Below, piece after piece: positions 21,395 to 30,862 of a DNA stretch of 64,000 nt (positions are counted from its first letter, which is position 1; each line of letters opens with the position of its first letter). Location of the stretch: NCBI GenBank assembly GCA_024280155.1, contig JAJRQQ010000106.1, positions 1-64,000 of the forward strand, read 5' to 3'. The notes under the pieces are model-generated. The model had not been told where the DNA came from and did no database searches. It saw only the letters and a program-made list of their open reading frames with translations. The stretch comes from Bacteroidota bacterium. Its GTDB lineage: Bacteria; Bacteroidota; Bacteroidia; Flavobacteriales_D; Crocinitomicaceae. A program made the position numbers and the translations under genes.

Positions 21395-21976
21395 CTACCC
21401 ATGAACGGTTTCTTCTTTCCCGTAATTAAGAATCACTTTTGCTTCAAAATCTAACCATTCTGCCCAACGTTTATCTACATCTATTTCAGGAGCAACGTTT
21501 TTAGCGTGTTTTAAAAACATCGTGTAATGTCCTGCTTCAGAAATCATTAATTCATGATAAAATTTAGCCAGTTCTTCGTCATCAACATTGTCTGCGAGGA
21601 CTTTAAATCGCTCACAACTTCTCGCTTCAATCATTGCAGAAAAAAGAAGTCTATCCACCAAAGAAAATTTACGACCTCGCCCCTTGACCATGAATTTTGC
21701 CAATTCATTCACGTAACTGTCTTTTCTTTCACGTCCTAAAATAAAACCGCGCTCTTTGATAATGTTATGCACCATTTCAAAGTGTTCCAATTCTTCTTTT
21801 GCAAGCGCTAGCATATCTGTCACCAATTCTTCATTCTCAGAATTGTGTACAACAATAGAAATGGCATTTGTTGCTGCCTTTTGTTCGCACCAAGCATGGT
21901 CGGTTAGAATTTCTGAGATGTTTGATTCTACTAATTTCACCCATCTAGGGTCGGTAGGAAGTTTTAATCCAAGCAT
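21395..21976 (-). CDS. miaE: tRNA-(ms2io6A)-hydroxylase
   Basis: DHAWCEQKAATNAIS...ELEHFEMVHNIIKERG...SEAGHYTMFLKHA. Confidence 0.85.
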   Translation of the reverse strand: MLGLKLPTDPRWVKLVESNISEILTDHAWCEQKAATNAISIVVHNSENEELVTDMLALAKEELEHFEMVHNIIKERGFILGRERKDSYVNELAKFMVKGRGRKFSLVDRLLFSAMIEARSCERFKVLADNVDDEELAKFYHELMISEAGHYTMFLKHAKNVAPEIDVDKRWAEWLDFEAKVILNYGKEETVHG

Positions 21977-21994
21977 TGTTTTCGAGTTTTATGA

Positions 21995-22002
21995 CAAAGG
22001 TA
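21995..22002 (-). promoter_or_regulatory. -7 element TACCTTTG for miaE
   Basis: Plus strand CAAAGGTA, 19 bp upstream of the miaE start. Confidence 0.5.
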
Positions 22003-22006
22003 CAAA

Positions 22007-22055
22007 AAAAGAAACCCCTGTATCTCGACAAGCTCGATAACCAGGGGTTTCTTTT
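22007..22055 (-). terminator. Intrinsic terminator downstream of nrdA
   Basis: AAAAGAAACCCCTG...CAGGGGTTTCTTTT 14-bp stem with an inner TATCTCGA/TCGATA stem. Confidence 0.85.
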
Positions 22056-22069
22056 AAGATAGTAAAATT

Positions 22070-24430
22070 TTATCCTGAACACATTTCACAGTCATCCCCA
22101 TTGTCGATAGAGCATTGTGCTGCTTCTTCGGCTTCAACCAATGATTTTGCTGTTGGTTCTTGTATCGCAGATTTATCAATTGTAAACTTAATTGCATCGG
22201 TTGCAGCTTTTGTTCTCAAGTAATACATTCCTGTTTTTAATCCTTTTTCCCAACCATAAAAATGCATTGAAGTTAATTTAGCAAAGTTTGCATTTTGCAT
22301 AAAGATATTCAATGATTGTGATTGGCAAATGTATGCTCCACGGTCAGCAGCTTGTTCAATGATTGCTTTTTGAGAAATTTCCCAAGCTGTTTTGTATAAG
22401 TCTTTAATTCTTTGTGGAATTACATTGATGTCTTGAATAGACCCATTGTCTGCCATAATTTGTTGGCGAACCTCATGGTTCCATAAATTTTCTTTCACCA
22501 AATCTTTCAATAAATGTTTGTTCACAATGATGAATTCTCCCGAAAGAACTCTTCTTGTATAAACATTTCATGTATACGGTTCAAAACACTCATTATTACC
22601 TAAAATTTGAGCAGTAGAAGCTGTTGGCATAGGCGCTAACAATAAAGAGTTACGAACACCATGTTCTTTCACTTCTTCTTTCAACACATCCCATTCCCAA
22701 CGACTGGTTGGTGTAACACCCCACATATCAAACTGAAAAACACCTTTAGAAACTGGGGATCCTTCAATCGATTCGTAAGGTCCTTCCACTTTCGCTAAGT
22801 CTTTAGACGCAGTCATTGAAGCGTAGTACATCGTTTCGAAAATCTCTCTATTCAATGCTTTTGCTTCTTCCGATTCAAAAGGCATTCCTAAAAGGATGAA
22901 TGTATCTGCTAAACCTTGAACACCTAATCCAATTGGACGATGACGCATATTTGAGTTTCGAGCTTCTTCTACAGGGTAATAGTTTCCGTCGATGATTCTA
23001 TTCAAATTCAATGTTGCTTGATACGTTACTTCGAACAATTTATCGTGGTCAAATGTTTTTTCTGCTGTAATGTATTTTGGCAAAGCTAAAGAAGCTAGGT
23101 TACACACGGCAATCTCATCTGGAGCAGTATATTCAATAATTTCTGTACACAAGTTAGATGATTTGATTACACCTAAATTTTGTTGGTTAGATTTAGCATT
23201 TGCCGCATCTTTATACATCATATATGGAGTTCCTGTTTCAATTTGAGATTCAAGAATTTTAAACCATAAATCTTGTGCTTTAATTGTTTTACGGCCTTTT
23301 CCTTCATTCTCATACTTTGTATACAAAGCTTCAAACTCTGCACTATGCGTGTCAGAAAGCCCTGGACATTCATGTGGGCACATTAATGTCCAACTTCCAT
23401 TTTCTTTCACACGTTTCATAAATAAATCTGGTATCCAAAGTGCGTAGAATAAATCTCTTGCTCTATTTTCTTCTTTCCCGTGATTTTTCTTTAATTCTAA
23501 GAAATCAAAAACATCCGCATGCCAAGGTTCTATATACATTGCGAAAGAACCTTTACGTTTTCCTCCACCTTGATCTACGTAACGAGCAGTGTCATTAAAA
23601 ACACGTAACATTGGTACAATACCGTTTGATTGACCATTTGTTCCTTTAATGTAAGAACCTTTTGCACGAATATCATGAAGGGCAAGTCCAATACCACCTG
23701 CAGATTGAGAGATTCGGGCACATGATTTCAACGTGTCATAAATTCCTTCAATGCTATCTTCTTTCATTGTTAAAAGAAAACACGAAGACATTTGTGGTTT
23801 AGGTGTTCCAGAATTAAATAAAGTTGGTGTAGCGTGTGTAAACCACCCTTCAGACATTAAATTATATGTTTTTATCGCAGAATCAACATCATTCTTGTGA
23901 ATTCCTAAAGAAACACGCATTAACATTTGCTGTGGACGTTCAGCAATAATGTTATTTAATTTTAATAAGTAAGAACGAGTTAATGTTTTGAAACCAAAGT
24001 AATCGTATCTAAAATCTCTATCGTATATGATGCTTGAATCAATTTTTTCTTTGTTGTCTTGAATAATTTGATACACTTCTTCTGATAAAAGAGCGGCATT
24101 TTCCCCTGTTTTAGGGTCAATGTAGTTGTATAAATCTGACATTACATCAGAAAACGTTTTTTTCGTTTCTTTATGTAAGTTAGATACAGCAATTCTTGAA
24201 GCAAGTAAAGCATAATCTGGGTGGTCAATTGTTTTTGCAGCTGCAACTTCTGCTGCTAGATTATCTAACTGAGTAGTTGTTACACCGTCAAATAACCCTT
24301 CTATTACTTTCATTGCAACAGATTCTGGTGAGACTAATGGGTCTAATCCGTAACACATCTTCACGATGCGTGCTGTAATTTTATCAAATTTTACTGCTTC
24401 TTTTCTTCCGTCTCTTTTCTCTACGTACAT
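22070..24430 (-). pseudogene. nrdA: Ribonucleoside-diphosphate reductase alpha subunit interrupted by in-frame TGA at 22568-22570
   Basis: ATP cone [18 protein letters not shown]; ...[48 protein letters not shown]... continues in the same frame to CEMCSG*; total 787 codons. Confidence 0.93.
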
Positions 24431-24464
24431 GTTTTTTGGTTTCTTTTATTGTGGTTTAGTTTCT

Positions 24465-25433
24465 TTAAAAATCTTCGTCCATTGTAAACGTGGTGTTACC
24501 ATCGTTGTTTAGAACACCTGCTTTTTGGTATTCACCTACTCTTTTTTCAAAGAAGTTTGTTTTTCCTTGCAGGTTGATCATATCCATAAAATCAAATGGA
24601 TTTGTTGCGTTATATACTTTCGGATTACCTAATTCTGTTAACAATCGATCGGCAACAAATTCGATGTATTGTGACATTAAATCTGCATTCATTCCGATCA
24701 AACGAACCGGTAATGATTCTAAAATAAATTCTTTTTCAATATCAACTGCAACAGTAATTATTTCTTGCACTTTTTCTTTCGACAGTTTATTCACCAAGTG
24801 ATTATTGTAAAGAAGAACTGCAAATTCCATATGCATTCCTTCATCACGAGAAATTAATTCATTTGAGAATGTTAAACCAGGCATTAATCCTCTTTTTTTC
24901 AACCAGAATATTGAACAAAAAGAACCAGAAAAGAAAATTCCTTCAACCGCTGCAAAGGCAACCAAACGTTCTGCAAAATTTCCATTGTCAATCCAGTTTA
25001 AAGCCCAGTCTGCTTTTTTCTTTACGGGTGGGAATGTTTCTAACGCATTAAATAAATAGTCTTTCCTTTTATCGTCTTTGATGTAAGTGTCAATCAATAA
25101 AGAATACGTTTCAGAATGAATGTTTTCCATCATAATTTGGAATCCATAGAAAAACTTAGCTTCGGTATATTGTACTTCTTTTATAAAGTTTTCTGCTAAA
25201 TTCTCATTTACAATTCCGTCAGACGCTGCGAAAAATGCAAGGATATGCTCAATAAAAAATCGCTCATTATCGTTTAATTTTTCTGTCCAATCATAAACAT
25301 CTTGAGAAAGGTCTAATTCTTCGGCTGTCCAAATAGAAGCTTCTTGCGTTTTGTATGCTTTCCAAATGTCATCGTGTTGAATTGGGAACAGTACAAATCT
25401 GTTTTTATTTGGTTTTAATATTGGTTCTTCCAT
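24465..25433 (-). CDS. nrdB: Ribonucleoside-diphosphate reductase beta subunit
   Basis: [24 protein letters not shown]...[26 protein letters not shown]...[17 protein letters not shown]. Confidence 0.96.
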   Translation of the reverse strand: MEEPILKPNKNRFVLFPIQHDDIWKAYKTQEASIWTAEELDLSQDVYDWTEKLNDNERFFIEHILAFFAASDGIVNENLAENFIKEVQYTEAKFFYGFQIMMENIHSETYSLLIDTYIKDDKRKDYLFNALETFPPVKKKADWALNWIDNGNFAERLVAFAAVEGIFFSGSFCSIFWLKKRGLMPGLTFSNELISRDEGMHMEFAVLLYNNHLVNKLSKEKVQEIITVAVDIEKEFILESLPVRLIGMNADLMSQYIEFVADRLLTELGNPKVYNATNPFDFMDMINLQGKTNFFEKRVGEYQKAGVLNNDGNTTFTMDEDF

Positions 25434-25946
25434 ATCTAATTGTTTTTAGCCTAAAATATATTATTTACAACTCGTTGTTGCTTTTTTAATCTTTCTGTAA
25501 AGGTTTTGTTTCCTCAGTATTGAAAATCGGGTGCAGTTTAATGCGTTTGATTCACCCTTTAGAGGCATACAAAAATTGTCAAAAATCTATCAATTTACAA
25601 ATGAAGAAATCCACAATTTGTACAGGTTGTTAACATTCCTGAATTCAAACCCTTTAAGACTCGGTAGTTAAGAGTTTATTAACAATGAGAATAAAGATAT
25701 TCACAGTTGTTTCATGTGTGTTTATCGATAAAATCACCTTATTTATCTTAAACACTACTGTTCAATGATTTAAATTTGGTTCTATAAAATTAACGTAGTT
25801 TAAGGGGGAAGTCAAGAAGAAAATTTTATTGTTTTTAACAGTGAATTGTGCATAGAAATTGGCATGATTTTTAGCAGGAGATAATTTCTTTTTAGAAGAA
25901 TTCCTTACTTCTTTTTTATGTATCTTAGTCGACTATAAATAAACAC

Positions 25947-26636
25947 ATGCGAATTCTTGATGATATTCTTCATTTAATCTACCCAAATTGTTGCATTGGT
26001 TGTGAAAGGGAATTAGCAAAGTCAGAAGATTACCTCTGTTCGATTTGTTCTTTAGAAATTTCCCCAACAAATTTTCATTTATACACCGAACCCACAGAAA
26101 TGGATAAGTTGTTTTGGGGCAGAAAGGAGGTTCACCAAACCTATGCTCATTTATTTTTCGAAAAAGAAAAAGCATCTCAAAGTATTTTGTTTTCCATTAA
26201 ATACAAAAGTAGTCCAGATTTAGCGGTTTATTTTGGTGAAAAAATAGGACATGTGCTTCAATCTATTCCCAAATTTAAACAGGTCGATGCTATACTTCCT
26301 GTGCCCCTACACCCTAAACAACTATTTATTCGAGGTTACAATCAAAGTTTAGCATTAGCTGAAGGTTTACACCAATCTTTTTCCGCTCCAGTGAATGAAA
26401 AAGCAATAATTCGTTCGGTGCATTCTGAATCTCAAACCAAGAAAACACGTTTTCAGCGCTGGGATAATGTTGGAACAATTTTTAAAGTCAATAAATCCAT
26501 TGAAAAATATAAACATGTTTTGATTATTGACGATGTGATTACTACGGGTTCAACTGTGGAGGCAATGATGAATGCTTTACACGAAGTAAACCCCAATTTA
26601 TTAATAAGTGTCGTAACTTTAGCGATTGCAAAATAA
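25947..26636 (+). CDS. ComF family phosphoribosyltransferase
   Basis: CIGCERELAKSEDYLCSIC zinc motif; PRT motif VLIIDDVITTGSTVEA. Confidence 0.9.
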   Translation: MRILDDILHLIYPNCCIGCERELAKSEDYLCSICSLEISPTNFHLYTEPTEMDKLFWGRKEVHQTYAHLFFEKEKASQSILFSIKYKSSPDLAVYFGEKIGHVLQSIPKFKQVDAILPVPLHPKQLFIRGYNQSLALAEGLHQSFSAPVNEKAIIRSVHSESQTKKTRFQRWDNVGTIFKVNKSIEKYKHVLIIDDVITTGSTVEAMMNALHEVNPNLLISVVTLAIAK

Positions 26637-26641
26637 AGAAA

Positions 26642-27688
26642 ATGAGTAAAAAAAAATCAGTATTAGTTGTTGGCGCGGGATTGTCAGGAATTTGCATCAG
26701 TTTGCAATTACAAGAAAACAATTGTTCTGTTACTTTGGTTGACAATGGTGTGAATTTTAGCTCGCGAGTTGCTGTAGGAATGATTAATCCTTTGGTTTTT
26801 CGTAGAATGACAAAAAGTTGGCGAGTAGATGATTTTCTCCCATATTTAAAAACCTTCTACAGTACAATAGAAAAACAAACGGACAGTCACTTTTTCTTTC
26901 CTGTACCCATTCGGCGGTTATTTTCCAGTGAACAAGAACGTGACTTTTGGTTAAAGAAAGAGAAACGAGAAGATTTTCAACCCTATATGAATAAAGTTTC
27001 TTCAGAAGATTACGCTTACGACCAAGGAAAAAACCCTTTTGGTTCTGGGCGGGTTAATGAAACATTCTTCCTTGACACCGAATTGTTTTACAAAAAAACA
27101 ATTACATATATTGAACACAAAGGGATTATTCTCCGAGAGGAATTTGATTTCAACTCACTAAAAGATAATAATTATAACGGGGTTAAATACGATGAAATCA
27201 TTTTTTGCCAAGGTTATTTAAATAAGGATAATTCTTACTTCAATTACTTACCGATTGACCCCACCAAAGGACAGGTTATTACCATAAAATCTAAATCTTT
27301 GCCAGAAGATGTATCTCTTAACCGAAAATGTTTCATTCTACCAAAAGGCGAGCAAAAATTTAAAGTAGGTTCAACTTACGAATGGCATAATACAACAACA
27401 CATATTACAGAAGAATCAAAATTGCACATTCTTGAAAACTTATCTTACATCATTGATGAGAAGGTAGAAGTCATTGAGCAAATTGCAGGGGTTCGACCGA
27501 CGGTAAAAGATAGACGTCCTGTAATCGGTACACATCCAGAGTATAAAAATTACCACATTTTTAATGGTTTAGGAGCGAAAGGATACATGCTTGCCCCTTT
27601 ATTATCGAAAGAATTTGTTGACTATTTGATATTTGGTAAAGAATTAGATAAAGAAATTGATATTCGAAGGTTTAATAAAAGTGAATAA
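26642..27688 (+). CDS. FAD-dependent oxidoreductase (DAO family)
   Basis: SVLVVGAGLSGICISLQLQENNCSVTLVD; GVRPTVKDRRPVIGTHPEYKN. Confidence 0.8.
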   Translation: MSKKKSVLVVGAGLSGICISLQLQENNCSVTLVDNGVNFSSRVAVGMINPLVFRRMTKSWRVDDFLPYLKTFYSTIEKQTDSHFFFPVPIRRLFSSEQERDFWLKKEKREDFQPYMNKVSSEDYAYDQGKNPFGSGRVNETFFLDTELFYKKTITYIEHKGIILREEFDFNSLKDNNYNGVKYDEIIFCQGYLNKDNSYFNYLPIDPTKGQVITIKSKSLPEDVSLNRKCFILPKGEQKFKVGSTYEWHNTTTHITEESKLHILENLSYIIDEKVEVIEQIAGVRPTVKDRRPVIGTHPEYKNYHIFNGLGAKGYMLAPLLSKEFVDYLIFGKELDKEIDIRRFNKSE

Positions 27689-27719
27689 AAAAATAAATTG
27701 TTCTACTCAGAATAAACAC

Positions 27720-27727
27720 TAACTTTG
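27720..27727 (+). promoter_or_regulatory. -7 element TAACTTTG for the bacilliredoxin gene
   Basis: TTG at 27698-27700, 19-nt spacer, TAACTTTG. Confidence 0.6.
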
Positions 27728-27762
27728 TTCAAAAATTAATTTTAATTAAAAAAAATAAAAAT

Positions 27763-28176
27763 ATGTATCCACCAGAACTCGTTCAACCAATGAAAGAAGA
27801 TTTGTTAGAAGTTGGTTTTAACCAATTGACAACAGCAGATGAAGTTGATGAAATCATTGAAAACAGCGGAGAAAGTTTATTGTTGGTTGTAAATTCTGTT
27901 TGCGGTTGTGCTGCAGGAAATATGCGTCCAGGAGTAAAAATTTCTTTAACTAACGACAAAGTTCCTGAAACTTTAGGGACTGTTTTCGCTGGAGTAGATG
28001 CTGATGCAACTGCACAAGCACGTAACTATTTCTTACCTTATCCTCCATCATCACCATCAATTGGATTATTTAAAGATGGTAAATTGGTTCATTTCTTAGA
28101 AAGACACCACATTGAAGGTGCGACAGCAGAAATGATTGCTGAAAATTTAGCAGAAGCTTACAATCAATACTTCTAA
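27763..28176 (+). CDS. BrxA/BrxB family bacilliredoxin
   Basis: MYPPELVQPMKEDLLEVGFNQLTTADEVDE...NSVCGCAAGNMRPGV. Confidence 0.92.
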   Translation: MYPPELVQPMKEDLLEVGFNQLTTADEVDEIIENSGESLLLVVNSVCGCAAGNMRPGVKISLTNDKVPETLGTVFAGVDADATAQARNYFLPYPPSSPSIGLFKDGKLVHFLERHHIEGATAEMIAENLAEAYNQYF

Positions 28177-28185
28177 ACTCATTTT

Positions 28186-28218
28186 AATCCTGGTTTGAAA
28201 AAATCAGGATTTTTTTTA
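28186..28218 (+). terminator. Intrinsic terminator
   Basis: AATCCTG ... CAGGATT followed by a T run. Confidence 0.8.
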
Positions 28219-28228
28219 TCCAATTCTT

Positions 28229-28633
28229 ATGTATAAGCTTATTTTCCTATCCTTCTTCTTTTTATCCTCTTGTGGTATTCATAAATTAAGTAAAGAAAAC
28301 GTGTACACAGAAGTTGCTCCAGAAGATTTTCAAACCTTGGCACAAGACACGAATAATATTCTCATTGATGTTCGAACGATTTCAGAATATCAAGAATCAC
28401 ACATCAAAGGAGCTATAAACATTAGTTATTTCGGTGGTCATTTTGAAGAGAAATTAGCTGTCATGCATTTAGACACTTCTAAAACCGTTTTAATTTATTG
28501 TGAAACTCAACACAGAAGTTTATTTGTTGCAAAAAAGATTTATCACCTTGGTTTTCATAAAATTGTTGATTTAGACAAAGGAATGATGAATTGGCGGAAG
28601 AATGATTTTCCGTACATTGAGCAAAAACAATAA
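28229..28633 (+). CDS. Rhodanese-like domain lipoprotein
   Basis: Lipobox FLSSCG; NILIDVRTISEYQESHIKGAINI...VLIYCETQHRS. Confidence 0.85.
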   Translation: MYKLIFLSFFFLSSCGIHKLSKENVYTEVAPEDFQTLAQDTNNILIDVRTISEYQESHIKGAINISYFGGHFEEKLAVMHLDTSKTVLIYCETQHRSLFVAKKIYHLGFHKIVDLDKGMMNWRKNDFPYIEQKQ

Positions 28634-28634
28634 T

Positions 28635-29246
28635 ATGTCTTTTTACCAAAAATTATTTGCTTCAAAGTACGATTCGTTTATGACGGATTTAGAAAAAGAA
28701 TTTCATCCTCTTCGGCAAGAGTTAATTAGCCACTTAGAAGGGAAAATCCTTGACGTTGGCTCTGGAACAGGTGTGAATTTTGAGCATTTCAATGAAAATT
28801 CTGAGGTTATTGCCGTGGAACCTTCGCCATATATGTTAGAAAAAGCGTTGAAAAAACTTCCGAAAAAAGCGAACATTACTACCTATAATTTAAGTGTAAC
28901 TGACCCTAAACTAGATGATGTTATTAAAGAAAACTCACTGGATTACATCGTTTCAACTTTAGTTTTATGTACCATTCCAGACAACGAATTGGCGTTAAAA
29001 AAATTCTTTCAATGGTTGAAACCGACAGGTAAATTAATTATCATTGAACATATCCATGCAGGAGAAAAACCAAGAAGAATTTTACAAAACATCATTAACC
29101 CTGTGTGGAAAGTCATCGGGGACGGTTGTCATCTTAATAGGGATACGGACTTATTAATAAAAGAAGCAGGGTTTATCGTAGAAGAAGAGGGTTACTTTAA
29201 ACGTAGTTTACGGTTTTATCAAGGCATATTTTTTGTTAAAAAATAA
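28635..29246 (+). CDS. Class I SAM-dependent methyltransferase
   Basis: GKILDVGSGTGVNFEHF; ATG 28635 preferred over the upstream ATG 28602. Confidence 0.85.
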   Translation: MSFYQKLFASKYDSFMTDLEKEFHPLRQELISHLEGKILDVGSGTGVNFEHFNENSEVIAVEPSPYMLEKALKKLPKKANITTYNLSVTDPKLDDVIKENSLDYIVSTLVLCTIPDNELALKKFFQWLKPTGKLIIIEHIHAGEKPRRILQNIINPVWKVIGDGCHLNRDTDLLIKEAGFIVEEEGYFKRSLRFYQGIFFVKK

Positions 29247-29252
29247 TTTCCT

Positions 29253-29260
29253 TACTTTTG
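29253..29260 (+). promoter_or_regulatory. -7 element TACTTTTG
   Basis: TTTG at 29232-29235, 17-nt spacer, TACTTTTG; matches TTTG-N17-23-TAnnTTTG. Confidence 0.6.
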
Positions 29261-29282
29261 TTTAGAACTATTCTAAATAAAG

Positions 29283-29414
29283 GTGTTGGAAGAAGTTAAA
29301 AATAAATCATTTTTCTTTGAAAAAAATACAGCTACCATTTGTTGTAAAAAGGAGAAATGCTGTAAGAAATACAAGAAAAAAGGTCGTTTTTGTAAGAAAT
29401 GTCCTAAGATTTAG
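29283..29414 (+). CDS. Small Cys/Lys-rich protein (43 aa), GTG or TTG start; not in ORF track
   Basis: VLEEVKNKSFFFEKNTATICCKKEKCCKKYKKKGRFCKKCPKI*; in-frame TAA just upstream; good promoter upstream. Confidence 0.6.
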   Translation: MLEEVKNKSFFFEKNTATICCKKEKCCKKYKKKGRFCKKCPKI

Positions 29415-30216
29415 TCTTTTTATCTGTTTTTAGTTTAAAAACAATTCCTGCACCAACATTTAAAGATTGACTCATATTTCTTCCTGAGAGCGTATAACTA
29501 CCATTTATAAAAACACCCAATTTTTCATTGATTGAGTAATAAACTACTCCACCAACTCGCTGATATGAAGTGACGAGTTCTCTAAAAGAATCAAATGAAA
29601 CAGTTCCTTGATAATCTTTGTCACCAAAACCATTTTGAAAATCGTACCAGATGTCATAATAAAATTTACTCCCAGCGAAACCAACCTTAAATGATGCGTT
29701 AAACGAAGAAGGAGCAGGTTGCAATACATAATTGTAATGTGTTTGTCCTTGAATGAATAAACCTTTACCCCATTTGAATTGAGTCACTAAAATCGGTTGA
29801 AACTGTACAGCCCTTTGTCCAATTGCTTGACCGGATTGAGTTTCATACTTCCAAGTAGGAACAGAAACTCCCACAGCAGGAAAAACAGACCATTGACTTT
29901 TCTTGAACCATTTATCAATTAGTTTAAATTTTCCATAAACAGCCACATCCTGTGGTTTGAAATTGATTAAAGGCAAAGAAAGAATAAGATTCCAACGTTT
30001 ACTTAAACCATAATTCCCATACATAGAAACAATCGACTGATTCCTTGCGTAATCGATTAAGTTAGTACCGGCAAAATATTTTGGTGCGTAACTATAACTT
30101 CCTGTTACAGCAACGTCTAGTTCTTTCTTCGGCTTAAAAAAACCATCAACAGGACCTTGTGCGAATGAAAAAGAAAAAGAAAATAGAGTAAATAAAGTAA
30201 TATATAGGTAGTTCAT
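29404..30216 (-). CDS. Outer-membrane beta-barrel-like protein
   Basis: Signal peptide plus alternating amphipathic strands; ends SLNVGAGIVFKLKTDKKTKS. Confidence 0.6.
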   Translation of the reverse strand: MNYLYITLFTLFSFSFSFAQGPVDGFFKPKKELDVAVTGSYSYAPKYFAGTNLIDYARNQSIVSMYGNYGLSKRWNLILSLPLINFKPQDVAVYGKFKLIDKWFKKSQWSVFPAVGVSVPTWKYETQSGQAIGQRAVQFQPILVTQFKWGKGLFIQGQTHYNYVLQPAPSSFNASFKVGFAGSKFYYDIWYDFQNGFGDKDYQGTVSFDSFRELVTSYQRVGGVVYYSINEKLGVFINGSYTLSGRNMSQSLNVGAGIVFKLKTDKKTKS

Positions 30217-30241
30217 GGATAGCTAACGATAGAATGTATGT

Positions 30242-30778
30242 TTATTTTTCAATCAAAGAAATTAATTTTGAATCAGTTGGTAACACTTTTGATTTAAAAT
30301 GTGCCAACCATTTTCCATTTTCATCGACTAGAAATTTATTAAAATTCCAACCAACTCGGCTATTTTTAACCCCATTGTACTTCTTTTTACGCAGCCACAA
30401 ATAAATTGGAGAAATGTTTTTCCCTTTGACGTTTATTTTGGATGCCATTAAAAAAGTCACACCGTAATTTTTCTTACAAAACGATTTTATTTCTCCCTCC
30501 GAACCTTTTTCTTGCATTAAGAATTGGTTGCAAGGAAAACCGATAATGACTAAATTCTCTTTATATTTCTCATGTAATTCTTGCAATTGCTCATATTGTT
30601 TCGTGTAAACGCATTGTGAAGCAACATTTACAAAAAGAATTTTCTTTCCCTTAAATTGACTTAATGATACCGAGTCGCCATTAATATCAATGAAAGAATA
30701 ATCGTAAATATTATCAGATTGAGCATGTATTGAAGTGGCCATAAAAAAGATGAAAATAAGGTGTAAATAATTTTTCAT
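30242..30778 (-). CDS. Glutathione peroxidase family protein
   Basis: VNVASQCVYTKQYEQLQELHEKYKENLVIIGFPCNQF; signal peptide from ATG 30778. Confidence 0.88.
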   Translation of the reverse strand: MKNYLHLIFIFFMATSIHAQSDNIYDYSFIDINGDSVSLSQFKGKKILFVNVASQCVYTKQYEQLQELHEKYKENLVIIGFPCNQFLMQEKGSEGEIKSFCKKNYGVTFLMASKINVKGKNISPIYLWLRKKKYNGVKNSRVGWNFNKFLVDENGKWLAHFKSKVLPTDSKLISLIEK

Positions 30779-30862
30779 AACACTAATATACACGAAAGAA
30801 TCAGGACATTTGCATAAGAACTTCAAAAAAATTACTTTTACTACTTAATTCAATTCAAAAAT

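Noticed and set aside
22021-22041. TATCTCGACAAGCTCGATA as a dispersed repeat or mobile element
   Set aside because: It sits inside the loop of the nrdA terminator and occurs once in the window; best treated as part of the terminator.
22568-22570. Selenocysteine insertion at the nrdA TGA
   Set aside because: The expected residue is Ser in a non-catalytic position, and no SECIS-like element or sel genes were seen; a simple C-to-G change is more economical.
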